From positions 1 through 24,865 of the forward strand of contig JAABRB010000009.1 of the NCBI GenBank assembly GCA_011391185.1: a stretch of 24,865 nt of DNA. The letters run 5' to 3'. The position numbers were made by a program, and so were the translations under genes. The notes under the pieces were generated by a model. The model made no database searches. It saw nothing but the letters and a program-made list of their open reading frames with translations, and was not told the DNA's origin. Source of the stretch: Betaproteobacteria bacterium (lineage in GTDB: Bacteria > Pseudomonadota > Gammaproteobacteria > Burkholderiales > SG8-39). Positions 15,123-22,402 of this stretch are shown piece after piece (position 1 is the stretch's first letter; the number at the start of each line of letters is the position of its first letter).

Positions 15123-15749
15123 TCAACTGGCCGCGACGAGTGCTTGCCACCCACCGGCGGCCGAGCGCACCTCGCGCTCGAGCTCCCCGAATGGTACCGG
15201 TTTTGTGTGGGACCGGATTCCTGCCGGAAGTCCGCCCCGCGCCATGACAACGTCGTGCGACAGATTCGACACGGCGATGATCTGCAGCCCCGCATACTGC
15301 GGGTGATCTGCGAGCGTACGGATCATGGCGATTGCGTCGATCCCCGGCAGCACGATCTCGGTGATCAGCATGTTGGGTTGCTCGCGCCCCACCAGCAGCA
15401 ACGCCTCGTGTCCATTACTGGCCGCAAAGACCTCGACCCGCGGGTCCCATCCCCGAACGCGCATCTGATAGAGCTTGAGCAGCGCAGCGTCGTCATCCGC
15501 CACGACGATCTTGAAGGGCTCTGCGGCACGCGGCGCCTGCGGTCCTCGCCCCTCGCCCGCCATGAACCGGCGGAGCGATTCGACGCCGATGCGGCGATGC
15601 CCGCCTTCGGTCTTCCACGCTTCCAGCACACCGCTCTCTGCCCAGAGTTGCACGGTGCGCACCGAGACACCGAGCATTCCGGCTGCCTCGCGCGTCGTGC
15701 AGTAGGGCGACTTGCGCCGCTCTGCGGAACCTCGATTGACCATCTTCAT
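15123..15749 (-). CDS. HTH (MerR/excisionase-type)-receiver fusion regulator
   Basis: A soluble regulator of about 208 residues. Residues 14-65 form a MerR/excisionase-type winged HTH: YCTTREAAGMLGVSVRTVQLWAESG, then EAWKTEGGHRRIGVESL. Residues 79-195 form a response-regulator receiver with the acidic DDD (85-87) and the conserved Lys (TKP, 183). The phospho-acceptor position reads LITEIVLPG, so Glu131 stands in place of Asp. This HTH-before-receiver order is the reverse of usual response regulators. The start is uncertain: ATG at 15749 or 15743 fits the domain, while the open frame extends to a TTG at 15848 over non-conserved sequence. The gene is 37 bases upstream of the small leader ORF and likely shares a transcript with the EAL gene. 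Confidence 0.85.
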   Translation of the reverse strand: MKMVNRGSAERRKSPYCTTREAAGMLGVSVRTVQLWAESGVLEAWKTEGGHRRIGVESLRRFMAGEGRGPQAPRAAEPFKIVVADDDAALLKLYQMRVRGWDPRVEVFAASNGHEALLLVGREQPNMLITEIVLPGIDAIAMIRTLADHPQYAGLQIIAVSNLSHDVVMARGGLPAGIRSHTKPVPFGELEREVRSAAGGWQALVAAS

Positions 15750-15841
15750 CCGTGCGGCCGCCAACCGGTCGCTGGTGCCCACCTGGACCACGTACCCGGC
15801 GCGAGGGAGGGGGACACCCGATGATTGGCCCGACCTCCTCG

Positions 15842-15926
15842 CTACCAAATACGATCATTTTTACTCTTTATACCTTTTACCATTTCATTTTTAGCCATCT
15901 TATTCCATTTTTTCGTCTTTGGTCAA
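15842..15926 (-). promoter_or_regulatory. AT-rich divergent promoter region with a possible 18-codon ORF
   Basis: This is by far the most AT-rich stretch in the window, a polypurine run on the minus strand. A promoter-like pair faces the HTH-receiver gene: TTGACC (15921-15926) and TAAGAT (15897-15902), 18 bases apart. Overlapping it, an ATG at 15898 opens the 18-residue frame MAKNEMVKGIKSKNDRIW ending at 15842. The promoter and the ORF exclude one another in part, as the -10 box overlaps the ATG. The ORF is Lys-rich as any frame here would be, so the promoter reading is preferred. Between 15927 and 16092 I see nothing further except the ribosome site of the next gene. Confidence 0.45.
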
Positions 15927-16092
15927 GACGGATTTGGGCGATGGATTCAAACCCATGCGCCGTCAGTCCGGATTCTCCCGACCCCTCCAACCGCCGCGAT
16001 CCGGGTCCTGTCGCGGGCCCGTGGTGTAAGCTCGCGCGCACCGGAGCGGGCCCGATCGCCGCACCGCAGACGCCATTTCGGGAGGAACACGC

Positions 16093-16476
16093 ATGAACCT
16101 GGAGAAGGTTGTCTTCGGTTTTTTCATCCTGCTGGCGGCGACGCTCAACTTCGGTTTCGTCTACGGCGATATCGCCAATCCCGAACATCACGATGCCTAC
16201 GAGCTCTTCGCCGTCGTCGTCGTGAATCTGATCGCCGCGGTCCTCAAGTTCGGCGACCGCACCCAGATCGGCGCGGTGCATCTCGCCACCAGTCTCGTTG
16301 CGGTGCTGCAGCTCGTGGCCGCCACGCTGGTCTGGTTCTATGCGGTCAACGTCAGCGCAGATGGCATGACGTCTGCGACGCTCGCGGGAATCGTTTCGCT
16401 CTCTGCGGGCGCACTCTTCGCGAACGTCGTCTCGGTCGTCCTGCTCGTCATCGAAACGGTGATGCTCCGCAGGTAG
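16093..16476 (+). CDS. Small four-helix membrane protein (resembles DUF6394)
   Basis: A 127-residue inner-membrane protein with four hydrophobic segments. They lie at about residues 5-26 (VVFGFFILLAATLNFGFVYG), 38-55, 66-90 and 96-124. Between the first and second is an acidic/His stretch, DIANPEHHDAYELF. The GGGAGGAAC ribosome site supports the ATG at 16093. Its pattern resembles the uncharacterised DUF6394 family, but I name that from memory and with limited certainty. It ends 4 bases before the potassium channel gene, so the two are probably co-expressed. A role as a channel partner is inferred from that position alone. Confidence 0.7.
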   Translation: MNLEKVVFGFFILLAATLNFGFVYGDIANPEHHDAYELFAVVVVNLIAAVLKFGDRTQIGAVHLATSLVAVLQLVAATLVWFYAVNVSADGMTSATLAGIVSLSAGALFANVVSVVLLVIETVMLRR

Positions 16477-16480
16477 TCCG

Positions 16481-18202
16481 ATGGAGAGCGTGCTCTTCCT
16501 CGCGCTGCGGCGGCTGCGGCTGCCGATCATCCTGTTGATCGCGATCTACTCGATCGGGGTGATCGGGCTGGTCCTCATTCCGGGCATCGACGCGGACGGG
16601 CGGCCGTGGCGGATGACCTTCTTTCACGCCTTCTATTTCCTTTCCTATACCGCCAGCACGATCGGCTTCGGCGAGCTGCCCCGACCCTTCTCGGATTCGC
16701 AGCGCCTATGGGTCACCGGCATCATCTATTTCTCCGTGATCGGCTGGACGTATTTCCTCGGCAGCATCTTTGCCCTGGTGCAGGACCGCGGCTTCCGGCT
16801 CGCGCTGGTCACCCAACGGTTCAAGCGCGAGGTGCGCGGACTCACCGAGTCCTTTCTCGTCGTCTGCGGCTACGGCGAGACGGGTTCGCTCGTCTGCCGG
16901 GCGCTCGACCGCATGGGAATGCAGTTCGTGGTGCTGGACGTCGACGGCGCGCGGGTCGACGAGGTTGATCTGCAAGGCTACGCGCGCGACACACCGGCAC
17001 TCGTGGGCGATGCGCGCATCGTGGCGAACCTGGTCATGGCCGGCATCACGCACCACGCCTGTCGCGGGGTGATCGCGATCACCAGTGACGATCGCGCGAA
17101 CCTGGCGGTCGCGATCGCCGTGAAGCTGCTCAACCCGAACACGCCGGTGCTCTGCCGGGCCATGAGCCGCGAAGTCGCCAAGAACATGGCGTCGTTCGGG
17201 ACCGACTACATCATCAATCCGTTCCAGCGATTCGGCGAGCAACTCTGGCTCGCGCTTCACGCACCGGCGGTACACCGGCTGATCTCGCGCCTCACCGGTC
17301 TTCCCGGGACGACTCGCGACGCGGGAAGACCGCCTCCTCACGGGCACTGGATCGTTTGCGGATACGGGCGCTTCGGCCACGAGGTCGCGAACTGCTTCGA
17401 TCGGGAGGGGCTCGAAGCGACGGTGATCGATCCGGAGCCCAAGGATTACGGGGATGGCCGGCGTGTCGTGCGGGGCTACGGAACCGAGGCCGGACCCCTC
17501 AGCGAAGCCGGCGCCGAGACTGCGGTCGGGATTATCGCCGGAACGGATAACGACGTGAATAATCTGTCGATCGCGGTGACGGCGCGGGAGATCAATCCGA
17601 AACTCTTCGTGGTGCTGCGCCAGAACCTCGAAGTGAACCGGCCGCTCTTCGACGCGTTCGAGGCGGATATCACGATGGTGTCTGCGGAGATTGTCGCGTA
17701 CCAGAGTATCTCGATCGTTACCACCCCCCTCCTTTCCCGGTTTCTCGGAATAGCCGGCGCCCAGGACGAGTCATGGGCGAGCAGTGTCGTCGCCCGGCTG
17801 GAGGAGATTGCCGGCCCCGTCGTTGCGGTAACATGGGGCGTGGACATCAATGCCTCGGCGGCGCCCGCCATCGATCGGATGCTCATGTTCGGGAAAATCG
17901 ACTGCCCGCTCGATGCGCTGCTGCGGGATCCGACTTCGCGGGAGCGAAGGCTCGCCTGCATGCCGCTGCTACTCGTGCGCAATGACGAGGAGATCGTCGT
18001 GCCCGATGCCGACACGCCCCTCAAGCCGGGCGATCGGTTGCTTTTCGCGGGCACCCCTGCAGCACGTGATCTGCAGCGCATGACCCTGCGCAACGTTCAT
18101 GCGCGGGATTACGTGCTCCTCGGCGAGGACCACCCGGCCGGCTGGGTCTGGCAGTGGCTCACGCGCCGCAGGGAGAATACGGCCGCGAGCACGGGGCGCT
18201 GA
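16481..18202 (+). CDS. Two-RCK potassium channel protein
   Basis: A 573-residue inner-membrane protein. Residues 1-105 hold two membrane helices flanking a pore loop with the selectivity filter TIGFGE (60-65), in place of the commoner TVGYGD. A first RCK/TrkA-N domain begins at VVCGYGETGSLVCRAL (Rossmann GxGxxG, 130-135). A second begins at IVCGYGRFGHEVANCF (about residue 290). A TrkA-C-like segment lies near the end (EEIVVPDADTPLKPGDRLLFAG). Nucleotide or cation binding to the RCK domains normally gates such channels. The filter GFG resembles that of some channels with modified selectivity, so K+ specificity is probable but not certain. The ATG follows the small membrane protein gene by 4 bases. 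Confidence 0.9.
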   Translation: MESVLFLALRRLRLPIILLIAIYSIGVIGLVLIPGIDADGRPWRMTFFHAFYFLSYTASTIGFGELPRPFSDSQRLWVTGIIYFSVIGWTYFLGSIFALVQDRGFRLALVTQRFKREVRGLTESFLVVCGYGETGSLVCRALDRMGMQFVVLDVDGARVDEVDLQGYARDTPALVGDARIVANLVMAGITHHACRGVIAITSDDRANLAVAIAVKLLNPNTPVLCRAMSREVAKNMASFGTDYIINPFQRFGEQLWLALHAPAVHRLISRLTGLPGTTRDAGRPPPHGHWIVCGYGRFGHEVANCFDREGLEATVIDPEPKDYGDGRRVVRGYGTEAGPLSEAGAETAVGIIAGTDNDVNNLSIAVTAREINPKLFVVLRQNLEVNRPLFDAFEADITMVSAEIVAYQSISIVTTPLLSRFLGIAGAQDESWASSVVARLEEIAGPVVAVTWGVDINASAAPAIDRMLMFGKIDCPLDALLRDPTSRERRLACMPLLLVRNDEEIVVPDADTPLKPGDRLLFAGTPAARDLQRMTLRNVHARDYVLLGEDHPAGWVWQWLTRRRENTAASTGR

Positions 18203-18220
18203 CATCGCTGGATCGGGTCG

Positions 18221-18853
18221 TTGAGCGCCCCATCGACCGGCGCATTGCGCCGCCACACGCAGTCGCTCGCAAAATGCCGGCGTTGCCCGCAGATGCAGGG
18301 TGCGCCCGTGCAGGGCATTCCGGTGGCGAGTCCGGTGATGCTGATCGGACAGGCGCCGGGCTCGAAGGAGCTCGTCATTCACAGACCCTTTGCGTGGACG
18401 GCGGGCAAGACCATGTTTGGCTGGTTCGCCGGGATCGGACTGGACGAGGACGCGTTTCGCAGCCGCGTGTACATCGCTGCGGTGTGCCGCTGCTTCCCCG
18501 GAAAGCTCGCGCGCGGGGGCGACCGCGTGCCGGACCGCGACGAGATTGCGAACTGCACCCCATGGCTCGACGCCGAGCTGGATCTGCTCGCGCCCGAACT
18601 CGTCATCACGGTGGGCAAGCTGGCGATTGCGAAGTTCTTCCACGCGGAGAAGCTCGAGCACGTGGTCGGCAAGCGCCATCACGTCACGCGCCACGGACAG
18701 TCGTTCGATGTCGTCCCGCTTCCGCACCCTTCCGGCGCATCGACCTGGCATCGCACCGAACCGGGTCGAACGCTGCTCGCCCGGGCGCTCGCCTTGGTCG
18801 CCCGCCATCCCGCGTGGCGGCGGATCGTGCGCGAGGCGCGGGTGCAACGCTAA
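18221..18853 (+). CDS. Uracil-DNA glycosylase family protein (4Fe-4S type)
   Basis: A 210-residue member of the uracil-DNA glycosylase superfamily, close to families 4/5. It excises uracil from DNA. Motif A is GQAPGSKE (43-50) and the later motif is HPSGAS (169-174). Cys19 and Cys22 (CRRC), Cys89 or Cys91 and Cys112 fit the iron-sulfur cluster spacing of family 4. Family-4 enzymes usually have GEAPG, so the Gln is a small difference. The frame opens with TTG at 18221, 18 bases after the channel stop. Its TAA and the stop of the facing reductase gene overlap by four bases. Exact substrate range is inferred from the family. Confidence 0.85.
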   Translation: MSAPSTGALRRHTQSLAKCRRCPQMQGAPVQGIPVASPVMLIGQAPGSKELVIHRPFAWTAGKTMFGWFAGIGLDEDAFRSRVYIAAVCRCFPGKLARGGDRVPDRDEIANCTPWLDAELDLLAPELVITVGKLAIAKFFHAEKLEHVVGKRHHVTRHGQSFDVVPLPHPSGASTWHRTEPGRTLLARALALVARHPAWRRIVREARVQR

Positions 18854-19788
18854 AGTCTGTCGAAAGCGTCGGCCATTCTGCGGCGCATTCCGGCGTCGGG
18901 CTGCGGGCCCAGCCCCGCCCCCATGTTTTCGACGACGTGCTGCGGGTGGGACGTCGCCGGAATCGCGCACGTCACGGCGGGATGGCCGACGATCCATTTC
19001 AGGAAGATCTGCGCCCAGGACGCGCATCCGATCTCGGCCGCCCAACCCGGCAGCGGTTCGCCGCGCACGCGCCGGAAGAGGCCGCCGGATCCAAACGGCC
19101 GATTCACCAATACCGCAACTCCCGCCTCCGCCGCGGCCGGAAGCAGGCGCCGATCCGCTTCGCGCTCACTGAGCGAATAGTTGACCTGGACAAAGTCGTA
19201 GGTCTTCGCGCGGATCAGTCGCTCGAGCTCGGCGTGCGCACCCGCGTGATAGTGAGTGATGCCGACGTAGCGCACCCGGCCCTCGCGCCGCCACTTCACG
19301 AGGGTCTCGGTATGCGCCTGCAGGTCCTGAAGGTTATGGATCTGCATGAGGTCCATGCGCTGGACACGCATCCGGCGGATCGACTCCTGCATCTGTCGCA
19401 CGCCGCTCTCCTGTCCGCTCGTCCAGACTTTCGTCGCGTAGAAGAGCTCGCGCTGAATCCCCAGATCTGCAGCAAGCTCCCCGACCACCGCTTCCGAGCG
19501 GCCGTACATCGGCGAGCTGTCGACGACCGTTCCACCGCATTCGACGAACCGCTTGAGGACCTCCCTGAGCGGCGCACGCGCCGACTCGGCCTCGCCGACA
19601 TCGAAGGTCTGCCACGTTCCGAGTCCGATTATCGGAATCGAGTCGCCATTGCGCGGTATCGCGCGCCGGGCGATCGATTGTGCGCCCGCTGCGGCCGAGT
19701 TTTCCGCGCTGCTCATGACCAGGGCGCCCAGCGCCGCGAGCCGGCCCAGCGCGACGCGCCTGGAAATTCGGGACTCGTCGCCATTCAC
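18850..19788 (-). CDS. Aldo/keto reductase with Tat-type signal
   Basis: A 312-residue NADPH-dependent oxidoreductase (TIM barrel). The catalytic tetrad is visible: Asp90 and Tyr95 (VVDSSPMYGRSE), Lys120 (ATKVW) and His151 (MQIHN). The N-terminus ISRRVALGRLAALGALVMSSAENSAAA carries an SRR motif followed by a hydrophobic stretch, a likely twin-arginine export signal. A folded, cofactor-bearing periplasmic enzyme fits this route. The start is the GTG at 19788, with AGGAGG 5 bases upstream. It overlaps the stop of the upstream transporter remnant as GTGA. The stop overlaps that of the glycosylase gene. The substrate is unknown; many relatives reduce aldehydes or ketones. Confidence 0.9.
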   Translation of the reverse strand: MNGDESRISRRVALGRLAALGALVMSSAENSAAAGAQSIARRAIPRNGDSIPIIGLGTWQTFDVGEAESARAPLREVLKRFVECGGTVVDSSPMYGRSEAVVGELAADLGIQRELFYATKVWTSGQESGVRQMQESIRRMRVQRMDLMQIHNLQDLQAHTETLVKWRREGRVRYVGITHYHAGAHAELERLIRAKTYDFVQVNYSLSEREADRRLLPAAAEAGVAVLVNRPFGSGGLFRRVRGEPLPGWAAEIGCASWAQIFLKWIVGHPAVTCAIPATSHPQHVVENMGAGLGPQPDAGMRRRMADAFDRL

Positions 19789-20240
19789 GTGTCCTCCTGT
19801 GTCGCCGCCGCGATGCGCGCATGCCGCCGCGCGAGCCAAAGTCCGATCGCCGCCCAGATCGCCGCGAGAGGCAGCGCGAACATCGATATTCCGGCGATGC
19901 CGGCACCGAGCGATTTGAGGCCCGTGACCAGCCAGCCGCTCGTCGCGTCGCTGCCGCGATAGACGACAGTGTCCATGAAATTCTTCGCCTTGAATTTTTC
20001 GGGGCGGGAGAGGACGTTGAAGAGCGTCTCGCGTGCCGGCTTCGCGATGGAAAACTCGCCCGCCCGCCGAAGCACACCGAACACGACCAGCACCGCCAGC
20101 GTCGAATACGCACCCAGCACGCCGAAGCCCACGAACGACCACAGCACCGCTCCGACCTCGCCGGCGCCGACGTGCAGGAATCGGGCAAGCCAATGGTTGG
20201 CACGTATCACGTTGGGCGGCACTCCAGCGGTTTCGCTCAT
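19785..20240 (-). pseudogene. Internally deleted MFS/nucleotide-type transporter
   Basis: This 151-residue ORF seems to join two ends of a much longer transporter. Residues 20-36 (RFLHVGAGEVGAVLWSF) resemble the N-terminus of MFS-like ATP/ADP (Npt-type) carriers. Residues 44-102 resemble the C-terminal part of the same proteins, which read TLAVLVVFxVLRRAGEF, AKPARETLFNVL and KAKNFMDTVVYRGSDA. Such proteins have about 12 helices in some 420-480 residues. Here only about two to three remain, so roughly 270 residues are missing in frame. The frame itself is intact and coupled to the reductase gene. It could be a remnant or a real small protein. The family call is from memory. Confidence 0.55.
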
Positions 20241-20437
20241 GTGGAATATTCACGGGCTTGTGCATGGCGCACATCGATGGTGTGCAACGTCACATATCCG
20301 GTGCAGCGCATCAAATCTATCTTAATGCACAAGACGTACATGAATACGGGTGCGGGCCGGCAACCCTGCGCACCGCACGGAGTCCGAACGCGGTCCCTGG
20401 CATGGGGATTGCAATAGGTTGCGGCGGAGGTCAAGCT
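20241..20437. promoter_or_regulatory. Divergent intergenic region with 9-bp inverted repeat
   Basis: CTTGTGCAT (20257-20265) and ATGCACAAG (20325-20333) form a perfect inverted repeat 59 bases apart. It lies between the minus-strand transporter/reductase genes and a plus-strand hypothetical gene. This would suit looping by a regulator but may be chance. No convincing -35/-10 pair was found. The region is the natural place for both divergent promoters. Confidence 0.35.
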
Positions 20438-20737
20438 ATGAACTACGACAAGATCGCAGATTGGCAGGATGCCGAAGTCGAAGTCACCGTGCTCGCCGTC
20501 GACGACGCGGCAGGCGGGGTTCCGGTCGTTCTCGGCAAAGTCGACGGCATGCAACTCGAGCTCTGGTCGGTGACGCCGCCCGCGCTCGCGGCGGCACGGT
20601 TGCTCGCGCGCGGGACACGCGTCATGGCTCGCATCACGAAGTGCCCGCCGGTCATCAGCACCCGCAGCTACGGCGGACTGCGCCGAACGCTCGACCGCAT
20701 CCGGTTCTCGCGGCTGCTCGCCCTGCGCCCGGCTTGA
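20438..20737 (+). CDS. Hypothetical protein, 99 aa
   Basis: A 99-residue soluble protein I do not recognise. The N-terminal half is acidic and beta-like (AEVEVTVLAVDDAAGGVPVVLGKVDGMQLELWSVTPPALAAARLLARGTRVMARIT) and the C-terminus is Arg-rich (GGLRRTLDRIRFSRLLALR). The ATG has GGAGG 7 bases upstream and third positions are GC-rich, so it is very probably real. It ends 19 bases before the facing stop of the binding-protein gene. No signal peptide is seen. Function unknown. Confidence 0.7.
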   Translation: MNYDKIADWQDAEVEVTVLAVDDAAGGVPVVLGKVDGMQLELWSVTPPALAAARLLARGTRVMARITKCPPVISTRSYGGLRRTLDRIRFSRLLALRPA

Positions 20738-20756
20738 CGCTAGCGCTGCCGCGCGC

Positions 20757-21749
20757 CTAAATTCTGAAAGCTTCCAGCGTTTCGGGGGCGAACAGCTCCT
20801 CGGGCGCGTACAGCCGCTTCGACAGTCCCTGCTCGTGGTGGTAGCGCAGGAACGTATCGAGCACGTGGCGATTGGGCGTCAGCCCATATGCCCACCAATC
20901 ATCGCCCAGCTCACGCCGGGTCTCCGCAACATGCGCCGGGAGCCAGGGCAGCATCGTCTTGAGCGCGGCAAGCTCGTCGAGATCGCTGTAGGTCTTGCGC
21001 TGCGCGGCAAGGAACGCCTTGTAGAGCGTCTGGGCGATCCAGGGATTCCGCTCATATACGTCGCGGCGAATCGCAACGGTATGCATGATCGGAAAGATCC
21101 GCGTCCGTCGGTAGTACTCCCGCTCCACTGAGGCGTAGTCCTCGAAAAGCCTGCGCACGGCGTCCGGGCGCGAGCGCAGCGTGGATGGCGCGCGCGGCGC
21201 GTAGATCGCGTCGATCTTCCCGTCGGCGAGCAGTTGCGCGAGCGTCTGATTCGCGTCGATCGGCCGGATGCGAATGCCGGCAGGCAGGTCGATCTTCTGC
21301 TTCTCGATGCGCCCGGCCTCCTCCAGGCCACCGGTGAGGTAGTCGACGCTCTCCAGCGGCACGCCGTATTCCTCGGCGAGAATGCCCCGGATCCACACAT
21401 TGGCCGTCAGCTGATACTCGGGATTTCCGACCCGCTTTCCGCCGAGCTGCCCGGGCTGCATGATGCCGCTTGCCGTCGCGACGAAAATGCCCGAATGCCG
21501 GAACATCCGCGACGGAAAAACAGGAATCGCGATGAACGGCGGATCCTTGCGCTCGAGCGATGCCACATAGGAGGAGAGCGACAATTCCGCGCAGTCGAAT
21601 TCCCGGTTCCGCAGCATGCGGAAAAAAGTTTCCTCCACCGGCAGCGTGAGATAGACGAGGTCGACGCCCTCCACCGGCACGGTGCCGTCCGCGAGCGCGC
21701 GGGTGCGATCGTAATCCCAGCAAGCGAGCGTCAGGCACAGCTTGGCCAA
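20757..21749 (-). CDS. 4,5-dihydroxyphthalate decarboxylase-like / substrate-binding family protein
   Basis: A 330-residue protein of the PBP2-fold family that includes 4,5-dihydroxyphthalate decarboxylase. Family features are MAKLCLTLACWDYDRTRALADGTVPVEGVDLVYL, the loop FDCAELSLSSYVASL, and RVGNPEYQLTANVWIRGILAEEYGVP. It continues with DAIYAPRAPSTLR, FPIMHTVAIRRD and a C-terminal WWAYGLTPNRHVLDTFLRYHHEQGL. There is no signal peptide, so a cytoplasmic enzyme is more likely than a transport binding protein. The start is TTG at 21749, with GGGGG upstream. It is divergent from a two-subunit thiamine-diphosphate decarboxylase, suggesting one pathway. The actual substrate is unknown; members have been annotated both as phthalate decarboxylases and as binding proteins. 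Confidence 0.82.
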   Translation of the reverse strand: MAKLCLTLACWDYDRTRALADGTVPVEGVDLVYLTLPVEETFFRMLRNREFDCAELSLSSYVASLERKDPPFIAIPVFPSRMFRHSGIFVATASGIMQPGQLGGKRVGNPEYQLTANVWIRGILAEEYGVPLESVDYLTGGLEEAGRIEKQKIDLPAGIRIRPIDANQTLAQLLADGKIDAIYAPRAPSTLRSRPDAVRRLFEDYASVEREYYRRTRIFPIMHTVAIRRDVYERNPWIAQTLYKAFLAAQRKTYSDLDELAALKTMLPWLPAHVAETRRELGDDWWAYGLTPNRHVLDTFLRYHHEQGLSKRLYAPEELFAPETLEAFRI

Positions 21750-21828
21750 GCACGGCCCCCGTTTCCTTTCGATCCCGGCTGTGGCACTTCGCGGTCGAAG
21801 CGCCCGCAGAAGCCGGGCTGCGCTCGAT

Positions 21829-21834
21829 TATACT
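21829..21834 (+). promoter_or_regulatory. Candidate -10 box for the TPP-decarboxylase pair
   Basis: TATACT lies 50 bases before the ATG of the decarboxylase gene, in the 135-base divergent region. No good -35 is present. A small dyad CTTCG-cggt-CGAAG (21787-21800) lies just upstream and could be an operator. Confidence 0.4.
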
Positions 21835-21884
21835 GGCCGCTTCCGGCGTGCGGCCCAGGCACGCAGAGCAGAAGAGACGAGCCG

Positions 21885-22400
21885 ATGTCCCACGACTGGC
21901 CGCACGGCCTGTACCAGCTTCTCAAGGATCAAGGCGTACGGCAGGTCAGCGTGGTGCCCGATGCCGGGCACATGGCGCTCATCCGGCTCTGCGAATCCGA
22001 CCCGGGCATGGAGCTCGTGCGCCTGACCACCGAGGAGGAAGGGGTCGCGCTTGCGATGGGCGCCTGGCTCGGCGGCGACAAGAGCGTGCTCCTCACGCAA
22101 TCGAGCGGCGTCGGAAACTGCATCAACATGCTTGGGATGCTCGCGGTTTCGCAAACGCCCCTGACGATGCTCGTCACGATGCGCGGCGACTGGGGCGAGT
22201 TCAACCCGTGGCAGGTGCCGATGGGGCGCGCGACCCAGCCGGTGCTCGAGGAAATGGGCGTCCTGGTTTCACGTGCGGATCGCGCGGAGGACGTCGTGCC
22301 GCTTGCGGAAGGCGCCCTGCGCATCGCGTACAACACATTTCGTCCGACTGCGCTCCTGATCGGGCAGCGGCTCCTGGGCGCAAAGACGTTCGAGGACTGA
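21885..22400 (+). CDS. Thiamine-diphosphate decarboxylase, pyrimidine-binding subunit (sulfo/phosphonopyruvate-decarboxylase type)
   Basis: A 171-residue subunit carrying the PYR half of a ThDP enzyme. Conserved features include the opening VSVVPDAGHMALIRLCE and the catalytic Glu in RLTTEEEGVALAMGAWLGG (Glu50/51). The glycine-rich LLTQSSGVGNCINMLGMLAVSQTPLTMLVTMRG completes the fold. This is the arrangement of ComD-like sulfopyruvate and related phosphonopyruvate decarboxylases, where PYR and PP domains are separate genes. The next gene supplies the PP domain, 2 bases downstream. The substrate cannot be read from the sequence; 2-oxo acids carrying a sulfonate, phosphonate or carboxylate are all possible. 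Confidence 0.85.
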   Translation: MSHDWPHGLYQLLKDQGVRQVSVVPDAGHMALIRLCESDPGMELVRLTTEEEGVALAMGAWLGGDKSVLLTQSSGVGNCINMLGMLAVSQTPLTMLVTMRGDWGEFNPWQVPMGRATQPVLEEMGVLVSRADRAEDVVPLAEGALRIAYNTFRPTALLIGQRLLGAKTFED

Positions 22401-22402
22401 GC

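Noticed and set aside
15940..15960. GATTCAAACCC resembling a tRNA T-loop
   Set aside because: No acceptor stem, anticodon arm or CCA end can be folded around it.
18154..19962. 602-codon frame on the plus strand
   Set aside because: Runs out of phase through the glycosylase gene and antisense to the reductase, both well supported.
20757..21749. Periplasmic ABC binding protein
   Set aside because: No signal peptide and no permease or ATPase gene nearby; an enzyme of the decarboxylase-like family is favoured.
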